DNA of 64,000 bases from Arthrobacter sp. FW306-2-2C-D06B (GTDB lineage: Bacteria; Actinomycetota; Actinomycetes; Actinomycetales; Micrococcaceae), in assembly GCF_021789175.1 (NCBI RefSeq), contig NZ_CP084560.1, positions 3,162,001-3,226,000 on the forward strand, read 5' to 3'. Below, piece after piece: positions 53,368-62,023 of this stretch. The translations under genes and the position numbers were made by a program. The notes under the pieces are model-generated. The model was not told the origin of the DNA. It searched no databases and saw only the letters and a program-made list of their open reading frames with translations. How positions within the stretch are numbered: position 1 is the first letter of the stretch; every line of letters starts with the position of its first letter.

Positions 53368-53997
53368 CTAGTCGGCGTCGGCGTCCCAGCCTCCGGTTGG
53401 AGCGCCGGCGCCTTCTTCATCCGGTCCCAGCCCACGGGACGTCGCAAAGGCGACGCCCTCCAGGAAGGCCTTCGCCCGCTGTGTTTCGGGGTACGCCTCG
53501 AGCAAGCGCCAGAACGCGGCGTTGTGGCCGGCCACCAGCAAATGCGCGAGTTCGTGGAGCAACACGTAGTCGATCACCCATTGCGGCATCGACTGAAGCT
53601 TGTCGGAAAGCCGGATGGTCCCGTCCGCCGGAGTTGCCGAGCCCCACCGTGACTTCTGGTTGCTGACCCAGCGGACCGACGTCGGGATGGCTCGCCCGCC
53701 CAGGTACTTTGAGGACAATTGCGCGGCATGACCCGCAAGGGCTGCATCGCTCGCGGGTTTCCGCCTGCCGGCGCCCCTGGCGCCCCGCTCCCCCTGACGC
53801 TTGAGCTTGTCCAGCATCCGCCGGACCCATTCGTTTTCTTGTGCCTTCGTGAAATGGGCAGGGATCGCCACAACGGCGTTCCCGTCCTCCCAGAAAGCCG
53901 CCACGGTACGACGCCGGCGGGCAGAGCGGCGGACGACGACGGGAATGCCATCATCGGTGGTCAGCGGCAGATCGGGCTGGCCTGCTACCCGGGGCAC
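53368..53997 (-). CDS. YgjP-type zinc metallopeptidase
   Basis: This 209-residue protein has the zinc motif HELAH in DYVLLHELAHLLVAGHNAAFWRLLEAYP, as in the YgjP/WLM (DUF45) family. The conserved R-x-x-x-x-WGSATPADGTIRLS segment precedes it. The substrate is unknown. The start is GTG 53997, sharing one base with the uvrD2 stop (TAGTG), so the two are coupled. Confidence 0.88.
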   Translation of the reverse strand: MPRVAGQPDLPLTTDDGIPVVVRRSARRRRTVAAFWEDGNAVVAIPAHFTKAQENEWVRRMLDKLKRQGERGARGAGRRKPASDAALAGHAAQLSSKYLGGRAIPTSVRWVSNQKSRWGSATPADGTIRLSDKLQSMPQWVIDYVLLHELAHLLVAGHNAAFWRLLEAYPETQRAKAFLEGVAFATSRGLGPDEEGAGAPTGGWDADAD

Positions 53998-56129
53998 TAG
54001 GCCGACCCGTTCTCGACCAGAACTGCCAGCACGGCTTCGCCGTACTTTTCCAGTTTGGAAGGCCCGACACCGGCGAGTTTCGCCAGTTCCTCAAGGGACT
54101 CCGGCCGCGCCTCGGCGATGGCCGTCAATGTCGCGTCAGTGAAAACCACGTAGGCGGGAACTTCGTTGCTCAGGGCCTCTTCCTTCCGCCATTGCCGCAA
54201 AGCCTCAAAGGTCTGGTCCTCGTACGTGGGCGGGCACTGGCTGCAGCGGCCGACTTTGCGTTCAGCCCCAGTGGCGAGCATGGTGCCGCAGACCCTGCAC
54301 GACGCCGGTGCTGCCGCCTTGCGCCGTGGCGTGGGGCGGCTGCGCGCGCTGGCTCCGAGCACAGAGTCGGGACGGAGGCCGTCGAGGAAGCGCGAAGGCT
54401 TGCGGTTGGCACGGCCACCAGGCGTGCGGGCCGTGGACCAGGACAGGTTCAAGTGCTCGCGTGCCCGCGTGATCCCGACATAGAGCAGGCGGCGTTCCTC
54501 GTCGACGCTCTCGGGAGTGTCGGCGAAGGAAATAGGCATAAGTCCCTCGCTCAAGCCCACCAGGAATACGGCATCCCACTCCAGGCCCTTCGCGGCGTGC
54601 AACGATGCGAGCGTCACGCCCTGGACGGTCGGGGCGTGCTGGGCCACCGAACGCTCCTGGAGTTCGTTGACGAATTCCATCAACGTGAATTCGGGCCCTC
54701 GGCTGACGACGAGTTCGTCCGCTAGGGCCACCAGTGCGGCCAGCGACTCCCAGCGTTCGCGGAGGGCGCCGCCGCTATGCGGGGCGGCATCCGTATAACC
54801 GAGCGAAGCCACGATGTCCCGGACAAGTTGGCCCAGCGGCTCCTTGGCGGAGTCTTCGGCTACAGCACGCGTGGCGGCGCGCAACTGCAGGATGGCGTCA
54901 CGGACTTCCTTGCGCGCGAAGAACCGCTCACCGCCGCGCAACTGGTAGCCGATACCCGCCGAAGCAAGGGCTTGTTCGTACGCTTCCGATTGGCCATTGG
55001 TGCGGAACAGCACGGCAATCTCGCTCGCCTTGGTGCCGGCGTCGATCAATTCCCGGATCCTGCCTGCGACCACCGCCGCCTCGGCCTCGTCGTCGGGGCA
55101 TTCCATGAACCGCGGTTCCGGTCCGGCCGGGCGCTGGGCGACCAACTGCAGGGGTTTGGCCCAGGCTGCGTCGGCAACAGTTCCACCACTGCGTCGGGAT
55201 CCGAGGAGGTCGTTGGCGAGCTTCACCACTTGGGGCGTGGAACGGTAGTCGCGAACGAGTTTGACGACCGTCGCCGAAGGATAATGACCCTTGAATCCAA
55301 GGAGGTGCTTGGGAGAGGCTCCCGTGAAGGAGTAGATGGTCTGGCTGGAGTCGCCCACCACGCAGAGTTCGTCGCGGCCGCCAAGCCACAGCTCAAGAAG
55401 CCTCTGCTGCAGCGGGGAAACGTCCTGGTACTCGTCCACCACAAAGTGCCGGTACTGCTCGCGGACCGTGGCTGCCACTTTCGGGTCCTCCTGAAGGATG
55501 CCCACCGTGATCAACAAGACGTCCTCGAAGTCGATCACGTTGCGGTCCGTCTTCACATCCTCGTAAGACTGGAAAACCCGCGCGACGGCGGTGAGGTCGA
55601 AACCTCCTGGAGTGCCGCGGCCGTGCGCGTTCTCAAGGTAGTTGGCCGGCGTCAGCATGGAAACCTTGGCCCACTCGATCTCCGCCGCAAGGTCGCGGAT
55701 TGAAGCGCGGTCGGTACTCAGCCGGAGCCGCCGCGCGGCTTCGGCGATCATGTTCGCCTTGTGGTCCAGCAAGTTTGGCAGTACGCCACCCACCGCCTGC
55801 GGCCAGAAGAACTGCAGTTGCCTGAGCGCAGCAGCGTGGAAGGTGCGGGCTTGGACGTTGCCGACGCCGAGATCCCGCAGCCGGCTGCGCATCTCGGCGG
55901 CGGCCCGGGAAGTGAAGGTGACAGCCAGGAGGCGCTGAGGGCTGTAAACGCCGGAGTGCACACCGTAGGCGATGCGGTGCGTAATGGCCCGGGTTTTTCC
56001 CGTACCCGCTCCCGCGAGGACGCACATGGGACCAGTAAGGTTGCTGGCGACTTCCCGTTGCTCGGCGTCAAGGCCGCCGAGAATCCGGTCCTCGAGTGAA
56101 ACGGTGTCGCTGAAAATGCCCTCTGTCAC
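53997..56129 (-). CDS. uvrD2: DNA helicase UvrD2 with HRDC domain
   Basis: This superfamily 1A helicase of 710 residues has Walker A GAGTGKT (40-46), DEYQD box (motif II), QTIYSFTGA (motif III) and the VTLASLHAAKGLEWDAVF segment (motif V). A tetracysteine segment CRVCGTMLATGAERKVGRCSQC and a C-terminal HRDC domain mark UvrD2. In M. tuberculosis UvrD2 is essential. GTG 56129 overlaps the nudC stop by four bases (GTGA). Confidence 0.95.
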   Translation of the reverse strand: MTEGIFSDTVSLEDRILGGLDAEQREVASNLTGPMCVLAGAGTGKTRAITHRIAYGVHSGVYSPQRLLAVTFTSRAAAEMRSRLRDLGVGNVQARTFHAAALRQLQFFWPQAVGGVLPNLLDHKANMIAEAARRLRLSTDRASIRDLAAEIEWAKVSMLTPANYLENAHGRGTPGGFDLTAVARVFQSYEDVKTDRNVIDFEDVLLITVGILQEDPKVAATVREQYRHFVVDEYQDVSPLQQRLLELWLGGRDELCVVGDSSQTIYSFTGASPKHLLGFKGHYPSATVVKLVRDYRSTPQVVKLANDLLGSRRSGGTVADAAWAKPLQLVAQRPAGPEPRFMECPDDEAEAAVVAGRIRELIDAGTKASEIAVLFRTNGQSEAYEQALASAGIGYQLRGGERFFARKEVRDAILQLRAATRAVAEDSAKEPLGQLVRDIVASLGYTDAAPHSGGALRERWESLAALVALADELVVSRGPEFTLMEFVNELQERSVAQHAPTVQGVTLASLHAAKGLEWDAVFLVGLSEGLMPISFADTPESVDEERRLLYVGITRAREHLNLSWSTARTPGGRANRKPSRFLDGLRPDSVLGASARSRPTPRRKAAAPASCRVCGTMLATGAERKVGRCSQCPPTYEDQTFEALRQWRKEEALSNEVPAYVVFTDATLTAIAEARPESLEELAKLAGVGPSKLEKYGEAVLAVLVENGSA

Positions 56130-57112
56130 TGCTGGAGATCCTCGATGACGCCGCCGTACCAGTGCTCGATCAGGGAGCGGGCAATCGAAAGCCTCGTGGA
56201 GATCGTGATCTCGCCGCTGAGCACGGCTGCCTGGAGTTCCGCACGGCTGAACCAGCGCGCCCGGGTGACCTCTACGCCGTCGGGCCGGGCCTCGACGTCG
56301 TCCGTCGTTGCAGTGAACCCGAGCATCAGCGAGGCCGGAAACGGCCACGACTGCGAGCCAAGGTACTGGCAAGCGGTGACCCGCACACCCACTTCTTCCC
56401 CGATTTCGCGAACCACGGCCTGTTCAAGCGATTCCCCGGGCTCAACGAAGCCGGCCAGCGTGGAGTAGTTCTTGGCGTCAAGCGGCCCTCCTCCTCCCAG
56501 GAGCAGCCTGCCGTCGGAACCGACCACGGTGACGATGATGGCCGGATCGGTCCGCGGATAGTGCTCCGATTTATCCCGCGGGCACCGCCGGACCCAGCCG
56601 CCGGCTTCGATTTCCGTGGGAGTCCCACACTGCGGGCAGTGGGTATGGGTGGCATGCCAATTGGAAATGGCGCTGGCCTCGACAAACAAGGCTGTGTCCA
56701 TGGCACCGAGGCGGGCGGCGACCTCCCGGAATCCCGCCCAGGAGCCGGCGGCAGGAAGGCCCGCGGCTCCAGGCGAAACCGGCTCAGTCGGAACGAAGAG
56801 GACGATCGGTGTTTGCTCCGGGACCGAGGAAGCAACAAGGGTCCGGCCGAGATAAACCACGGTGAGCGGTCCGCCGGCGGCTTGAAGGTTTTCGAAGAGC
56901 GGCGCGGCGTCGCCCAGCCACAGCTTGTCACCCACCACGAGGGCCTGGCGCTGCGACAACACCATGGCCTTGGCCGATCCTGAGGAGATCACTTCGCCAA
57001 GCATGCCTGGCTTCAGGCGCTCGGCAGATCCGCGGTCAACCATGGCAGGGCGCACTGGAAGAACGGTATCGATAAGGTGGTTTGCCGGCGCCTGGAACTC
57101 GGTGAAACTCAT
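56126..57112 (-). CDS. nudC: NADH pyrophosphatase NudC
   Basis: This 328-residue Nudix hydrolase cleaves NAD(H) and can decap NAD-capped RNA. The zinc ribbon begins CPQCGTPTE and continues RRCPRDKSEHYPRTDPA; only three cysteines are at the usual places and the fourth position is Asp. The Nudix box is GFVEPGESLEQAVVREIGEEVG near 233-254. ATG 57112 was preferred over 57148 because it gives the normal family start. It overlaps uvrD2. Confidence 0.93.
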   Translation of the reverse strand: MSFTEFQAPANHLIDTVLPVRPAMVDRGSAERLKPGMLGEVISSGSAKAMVLSQRQALVVGDKLWLGDAAPLFENLQAAGGPLTVVYLGRTLVASSVPEQTPIVLFVPTEPVSPGAAGLPAAGSWAGFREVAARLGAMDTALFVEASAISNWHATHTHCPQCGTPTEIEAGGWVRRCPRDKSEHYPRTDPAIIVTVVGSDGRLLLGGGGPLDAKNYSTLAGFVEPGESLEQAVVREIGEEVGVRVTACQYLGSQSWPFPASLMLGFTATTDDVEARPDGVEVTRARWFSRAELQAAVLSGEITISTRLSIARSLIEHWYGGVIEDLQQ

Positions 57113-57246
57113 GTACCTACCGTACTGACTCCCACAGACAATTGACATTTGGATCTTTCAGCGATCCACGCCCCTTGATGCTGTTTTCCAGCGGATCTCA
57201 AGACTCGCCGCACTGCATCGCTGCCAGAAGCGCTTGTCAATCTACC

Positions 57247-58446
57247 GTGGAAGACGTGAGAAGAACACCGTTCGAACTGGCCGCTGTAGCTACTGCGGCG
57301 GTGCCCGGCCTGACGCCCATGGCTGCCGCCTCCGCCCCGGATGATGCTGCCGATTTCGATTCGGCGCTTCTGCTGGACTCCGAGGGCAAACGGTGGCGTG
57401 TCCGTTCGCCGCGCCATCCGGAAGCCAGCACTCGGCTGGAAACCGAATTCATGATTCTGCGGGCTTTCGCTCCGGCGATCCGGGCCGAGCTGCCTTTTCT
57501 GATGCCCACTGTGGCCGGAACCGTTCGCCAAGGTGCGCTGAGCACATTTGTGTACGCCCACTTGGCTGGCGCCACGCGCAGCATCGAAGAGTTGTCGACC
57601 TGCAGTGATGCCTTGGCCAAGGAGATCGGTGTGGCACTGGCCGCCGTACACGATCTCCCCCAATCGCTCGTCAACAATGCCGATCTCCCCAGCTACACGG
57701 CCAACGAATTCCGCCAGCGCAAGTTGAACGAACTGGACCAGGCCGCCACCACGGGCAAGATTCCGCCCGCGCTGTTGCGTCGCTGGGAGCACGCACTCGA
57801 GGACGTGGCGTTGTGGCGCTTCAACCCGTGCGTGGTCCACGGCGATCTCCATGAAGACAATCTGCTGGTCGAAGGCGACAGCGTGACGGCCGTGACGGGG
57901 TGGACCGATCTGCGCATCGGCGATCCCGCGGATGACTTCGCCTGGCTCGTGGCGTCAAACGAACAGCGCTTCGTGGAGTCCGTATTGCGGCACTACACGG
58001 AAGCCCGGCGGGACACGCCCGATGGCCACCTGCTGCGACGCTCGGCGCTTCTCGCCGAATTCGCCCTGGCCCAGTATCTCGTCAAGGCCTTGGCAGCCGG
58101 TCATAACGAGATGACGGCAGAGGCCGAGGCGATGCTCAAATCCCTCGCCGACGACATCGAGGAGCAAAACGCATTGGCAGCCGAGGAGGCCGAAGCCGCC
58201 GCGGCGGAGCTTGCCGCCGCGCAAGGGCTCGCAGCATCGGCAGTCGTTATGGCTTCGGAAGAGAAGGTCCCGGAGGGCGACTCCGCGAAGCCCACGGTGA
58301 GCGTTACAGCTATCCCGGAGCCTTCGGGAGATTCAGCAGACCGGACCGACCCGTCGCCGGCGCCGCCGTCCGAAGCAGACGACACCTCGACGACGGCCCT
58401 CCAGATAGTGGAGCCCATGCCGCTCCAGGACGCCAAGGACCACTAG
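57247..58446 (+). CDS. Aminoglycoside/macrolide phosphotransferase-like kinase
   Basis: This 399-residue protein has a kinase fold. The catalytic VVHGDLHEDNLLVEG is near 200, and the metal-binding Asp is probably the one in WTDLRIGDPADDFAWL near 220-235. The last 110 residues are an Ala/Glu-rich, likely disordered tail (EEAEAAAAELAAA). Homologs in this genomic position are conserved, so antibiotic resistance is not the obvious role. GTG 57247 and GTG 57256 are both possible starts, and neither has a good ribosome binding site. Confidence 0.8.
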   Translation: MEDVRRTPFELAAVATAAVPGLTPMAAASAPDDAADFDSALLLDSEGKRWRVRSPRHPEASTRLETEFMILRAFAPAIRAELPFLMPTVAGTVRQGALSTFVYAHLAGATRSIEELSTCSDALAKEIGVALAAVHDLPQSLVNNADLPSYTANEFRQRKLNELDQAATTGKIPPALLRRWEHALEDVALWRFNPCVVHGDLHEDNLLVEGDSVTAVTGWTDLRIGDPADDFAWLVASNEQRFVESVLRHYTEARRDTPDGHLLRRSALLAEFALAQYLVKALAAGHNEMTAEAEAMLKSLADDIEEQNALAAEEAEAAAAELAAAQGLAASAVVMASEEKVPEGDSAKPTVSVTAIPEPSGDSADRTDPSPAPPSEADDTSTTALQIVEPMPLQDAKDH

Positions 58447-58480
58447 TCCTTCCCGGCTTGGCTGCCGTGGTTCCGGCTGC

Positions 58481-61400
58481 CTATCGGCTTCGGCTGCCCA
58501 GCGCGGAAGCGATGATCTTCTCCAGTTCTTCGGCCGTGCCCAGGTCATGCGGCCTCACGACAGCGTCATCGGCAACGTAGTAGAACGCTGCACTGACCTG
58601 ATCCAAGGGCACACCCTTGAGGCGCGCCCACGCCAGGCGGTAGACGGCCAGTTGCACCGCACGCGTCTTGAGTTGCCTGCCGGCCGGGCGCTTGCCCGTT
58701 TTCCAGTCCACCAATTCCCAGGTGCCGTCCGCGCCGCGGAAAACTGCGTCAATCCGTCCGCGCACCACGACGTCCCCGATCCTTGTTTCCACGGGAACTT
58801 CAACGAAGGCCGGGGACCGGTGTGCCCATTCTGAATTGCTGAATGTCGCCACCATGTCATCAAGTCCGTAGGCTTCGTCAATGTGGGAATCAAAGCCCGG
58901 CGCTTCGTCGAGATCCAACATGCCCGTGGATCCGTAGTATTCCTCAACCCAGGAATGGAAAGCGGTGCCTTTGCGTGCCGAAATCCCGGGTTGCCGGGGC
59001 ACTGGGCGCCGGAGCTGGGCAAGGACCGCGGTGGGGTCGTCTCCCAGGTCAACGAACATCGATGCCGAGATGTGTCCGGGCAAATGGACGTCATGGACTG
59101 GCTTCCGCCGCGACTGGCGTTCCAACAACAACTCCGCTTCGGCGGCCCAGCCCGCTGCGGCACCGCGGAGGGAGGTCCGGGAGGCATCGACGACCAGTGG
59201 CGAATCCGTCCGCAGTCCCTCGACGGTCTCCCTGACCCGGTTTGCTGCCGCCTCCATGGCGGCCCGCCGCCCCGGTACCAAGCGGAGCCGTTCCCCCGTA
59301 CGAGGGTCGCTGGGACCTTCGAGCGGATCATAGGGGAAGGTGGCCACCTCCGTGCCGACGGTCAGGGGGCTCTCAGTGGGCAGCGCGTCTTCGCTGAGGG
59401 ACTGCGGGTGAATGGCAGCCGATGCTCCGCCCTCGTTGCCTCCTGCCTCACCGGCAAGGCCTGCCAGCTCGGCAAGGAAAGGTGACGTCTCGGCAATGCC
59501 CGCCCGGGAACCGTTCCACGCGGCGCTCGATGCCCACAGGACGAACTTTGCGCGGGTATAGGCAACGTAGGCGAGTCGCCGCTCTTCGGCCTCGCCGTGG
59601 TGCTGGACTTCGGATTTGAAGTCCTTTTCGGCATCCAGCCAGCCCTTTTGGTCCGGCTGGTCCAGATCCCATTGAGGGAGATCCGCCCGGTCGCCACGCA
59701 GGGGCCATGGCAGGGCAGCGGTACCGCTGCTCCACCGGGAGTCCCGGTTGCTCGGGAAGGCCCCGGCGTTGAGACCGGGGACGAAAACGACGTCCCATTC
59801 CAAGCCTTTGGAGGCGTGGACCGTCAGCAATTGCACGGCCTCGTGGTTCACTTCGGCGTCGGCCATGTCCAGTCCGCCTTCCTCCGATGCGGCTGCTTCA
59901 AGCCATCCCAGGAAAGCCAATAGATCCACGCGCAGCGAAGTCTGCAGGAAACCCGCCGCGGCATCATGGAATGCGTCCAGGTTCCGGCGGGCCTGGTGGA
60001 TGCTCGTCCCGGGCTTGGCAGCGACCTCAATGTCCAGAAGCATGGCACGTTCCACCTCGCCGATCAGAGTGGTCAGATCGTCTCCGATGAACCCCCGCAG
60101 GTTCCGAAGCTCGGCCGACAGCCGGCCGAGACGGTCCAGGGCCGTCGTGCTGAGGGAGCGCCCGTGGCCGGAAGTCCACCCCGGGCGTGGCAGGAAGTCC
60201 AGCGCTTCCACAAGGCTGGCCGCATCGGTGATGTCGCTCTCCACGACCGTCTCCATCGGGCTTTCGTCCGCGATTGGCGCATCGTCTGCGGCGCCGCGGT
60301 CTCCGGCGCCGTTGTCTCGCGAACCGCCGTGGGATCGCCGCCTAGCGAGGAACTGGGACCAGTCGCGGAATGCCATCAGATCAGCAGTTCCGATCCTCCA
60401 CCGGGCGCCTGCCAGCAACCGCATCAGGGCATCGGAACGGCCGGGATCGGCGAGGACCCGGAGCGCTGCAACGAGGTCCACTACTTCAGGAGTGTCGAGG
60501 AGCCCGCCGAGACCGACTATTTCGTAGGGGATCCCCTGGACCTCGAATTCCCGCCGCAAGCACTCCATCTGTGCCCGACGGCGGCAGAGCACCGCCATGG
60601 TCGGAGAAACCGGCGTACCGTCGGCCGCGGTTTCAAAGACAGTGCGCCGGTAGCGCCGGACGTCCCGGGCAATCGCTGCGGCTTCGTCTTCGTCGGTGGC
60701 AAATCGTCCGAGGACGACGTTGCCGTCCACGGCTGCGGGGCTCGGCTGCAGCGGAGGCACTGTGACGGAACCGTCATCGGCCCTGGAGCCCGGGGCTCCA
60801 TCATTCGCGGCGGCCTTGTTAAGAGGCGCGGAAATGACGTTGGCGGCGGCCAGGATGTTGCGCCCGTTCCGCCAGGCAGTGGTCAGGTACGAGGTGGGTG
60901 CGGTGGCAAGGGACGCTGTTCCAAAACCGTCTTCCACCCGGACCGGAAATTCCTGGACAAAGTGGAACAGTTGGCCTGCCGACGCACCCCTGAACCCGTA
61001 AATGGACTGGTTCGGATCCCCCACCGCCGTCACAGCGTGCCCTCCCCCGAACAGGCGGGAGAACAGGACTAGTTGCGCGTGGGAGGTGTCCTGGAATTCA
61101 TCCAACAGCACCACCTTGTAACGGGCCCGTTCGGTGGCAGCCGCCAAGGGTATGTCCTGGGCAATCTTCGCGGCGAGCGCAACGAGGTCGCCGAAGTCGA
61201 GGACGCCGCGATTCCTCTTTGCCTCCTGGTAGCGCCCCACCATGTCCGCGACGCTGGCCCTGGTCCGCAACATGGCGCCGAGATCACCGGCAGCCTGGCT
61301 TGGGTTCTTTTTCGCCGCGGACACATAGGGCAATTGCGCGAATTCGGACAACCGGTCCATCAACCAGCGCTGAACCTCGGCTGGCTCTCGCAAGTGTTCG

Positions 61401-62023
61401 GCGCACTCGCCGGCCAGTTGCATCACGGCGTTGACCAACGTGGACTTGGCTGCGGTGAAGTGCTCATAGTCGCCGTCGTACGCTTCGACCACTTCACTCG
61501 CGAGCTGCCAGGCCTGGGCGCCGCCGAGCAGCACCACATCGCGCTCGATGCCCAGCCGCAGGCCGTAGTCGGACACGATCCCGCTGGCGTAGGAATGGTA
61601 GGTAGACACTTTGGGTTCAAGCTCGTCGGAGCCTGCAACCCCGTCCGGGAAGCCGTACTGCCCGTTGTCCGAGGACGCGATGCGCTGCAGGGTGGCCAAT
61701 TTCGCGCGGATACGGCTGGCCAGCTCCCCTGCGGCTTTGCGGGTAAAGGTGACGCCAAGCACCTCTTCGGGGCGAACCCATCCGTTCGCGACGAGCCACA
61801 CCACACGGTCCGCCATGGTTGCGGTTTTCCCCGATCCGGCGCCGGCGATGACCAGCCGGGGGGTCAACGGTGACGCAATAATGGCGGATTGTTCGTCCGT
61901 GGGGCGGTTTCGCTCGCCGAGGATATCGGCCAATTCGCCGGGCGAGAATCGAGCTTCCGGCAATACCGCGGCATCTTCTGCCGCGTCGCCGGCCCCGACT
62001 CCGGTGAGTGTCTGGACGGTCAT
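58481..62023 (-). CDS. adnB: AdnB-type helicase-nuclease subunit
   Basis: This 1180-residue UvrD-like helicase with a C-terminal PD-(D/E)XK nuclease processes double-strand-break ends with AdnA. Walker A GAGSGKT is at 61-67, DEFQDTSHAQ is motif II and QLLTVHASKGLEWDVVFVPGL is near motif V. The nuclease motif WELVDWKTGKRPAG lies near 1120 and QLAVYRLAW follows. ATG 62023 overlaps the adnA stop as ATGA, so the subunits are coupled. Confidence 0.94.
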   Translation of the reverse strand: MTVQTLTGVGAGDAAEDAAVLPEARFSPGELADILGERNRPTDEQSAIIASPLTPRLVIAGAGSGKTATMADRVVWLVANGWVRPEEVLGVTFTRKAAGELASRIRAKLATLQRIASSDNGQYGFPDGVAGSDELEPKVSTYHSYASGIVSDYGLRLGIERDVVLLGGAQAWQLASEVVEAYDGDYEHFTAAKSTLVNAVMQLAGECAEHLREPAEVQRWLMDRLSEFAQLPYVSAAKKNPSQAAGDLGAMLRTRASVADMVGRYQEAKRNRGVLDFGDLVALAAKIAQDIPLAAATERARYKVVLLDEFQDTSHAQLVLFSRLFGGGHAVTAVGDPNQSIYGFRGASAGQLFHFVQEFPVRVEDGFGTASLATAPTSYLTTAWRNGRNILAAANVISAPLNKAAANDGAPGSRADDGSVTVPPLQPSPAAVDGNVVLGRFATDEDEAAAIARDVRRYRRTVFETAADGTPVSPTMAVLCRRRAQMECLRREFEVQGIPYEIVGLGGLLDTPEVVDLVAALRVLADPGRSDALMRLLAGARWRIGTADLMAFRDWSQFLARRRSHGGSRDNGAGDRGAADDAPIADESPMETVVESDITDAASLVEALDFLPRPGWTSGHGRSLSTTALDRLGRLSAELRNLRGFIGDDLTTLIGEVERAMLLDIEVAAKPGTSIHQARRNLDAFHDAAAGFLQTSLRVDLLAFLGWLEAAASEEGGLDMADAEVNHEAVQLLTVHASKGLEWDVVFVPGLNAGAFPSNRDSRWSSGTAALPWPLRGDRADLPQWDLDQPDQKGWLDAEKDFKSEVQHHGEAEERRLAYVAYTRAKFVLWASSAAWNGSRAGIAETSPFLAELAGLAGEAGGNEGGASAAIHPQSLSEDALPTESPLTVGTEVATFPYDPLEGPSDPRTGERLRLVPGRRAAMEAAANRVRETVEGLRTDSPLVVDASRTSLRGAAAGWAAEAELLLERQSRRKPVHDVHLPGHISASMFVDLGDDPTAVLAQLRRPVPRQPGISARKGTAFHSWVEEYYGSTGMLDLDEAPGFDSHIDEAYGLDDMVATFSNSEWAHRSPAFVEVPVETRIGDVVVRGRIDAVFRGADGTWELVDWKTGKRPAGRQLKTRAVQLAVYRLAWARLKGVPLDQVSAAFYYVADDAVVRPHDLGTAEELEKIIASALGSRSR

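Noticed and set aside
57247-58446. Antibiotic-resistance gene
   Set aside because: The kinase fold resembles aminoglycoside and macrolide phosphotransferases, but its place in a conserved chromosomal block and long disordered tail argue for a housekeeping role.
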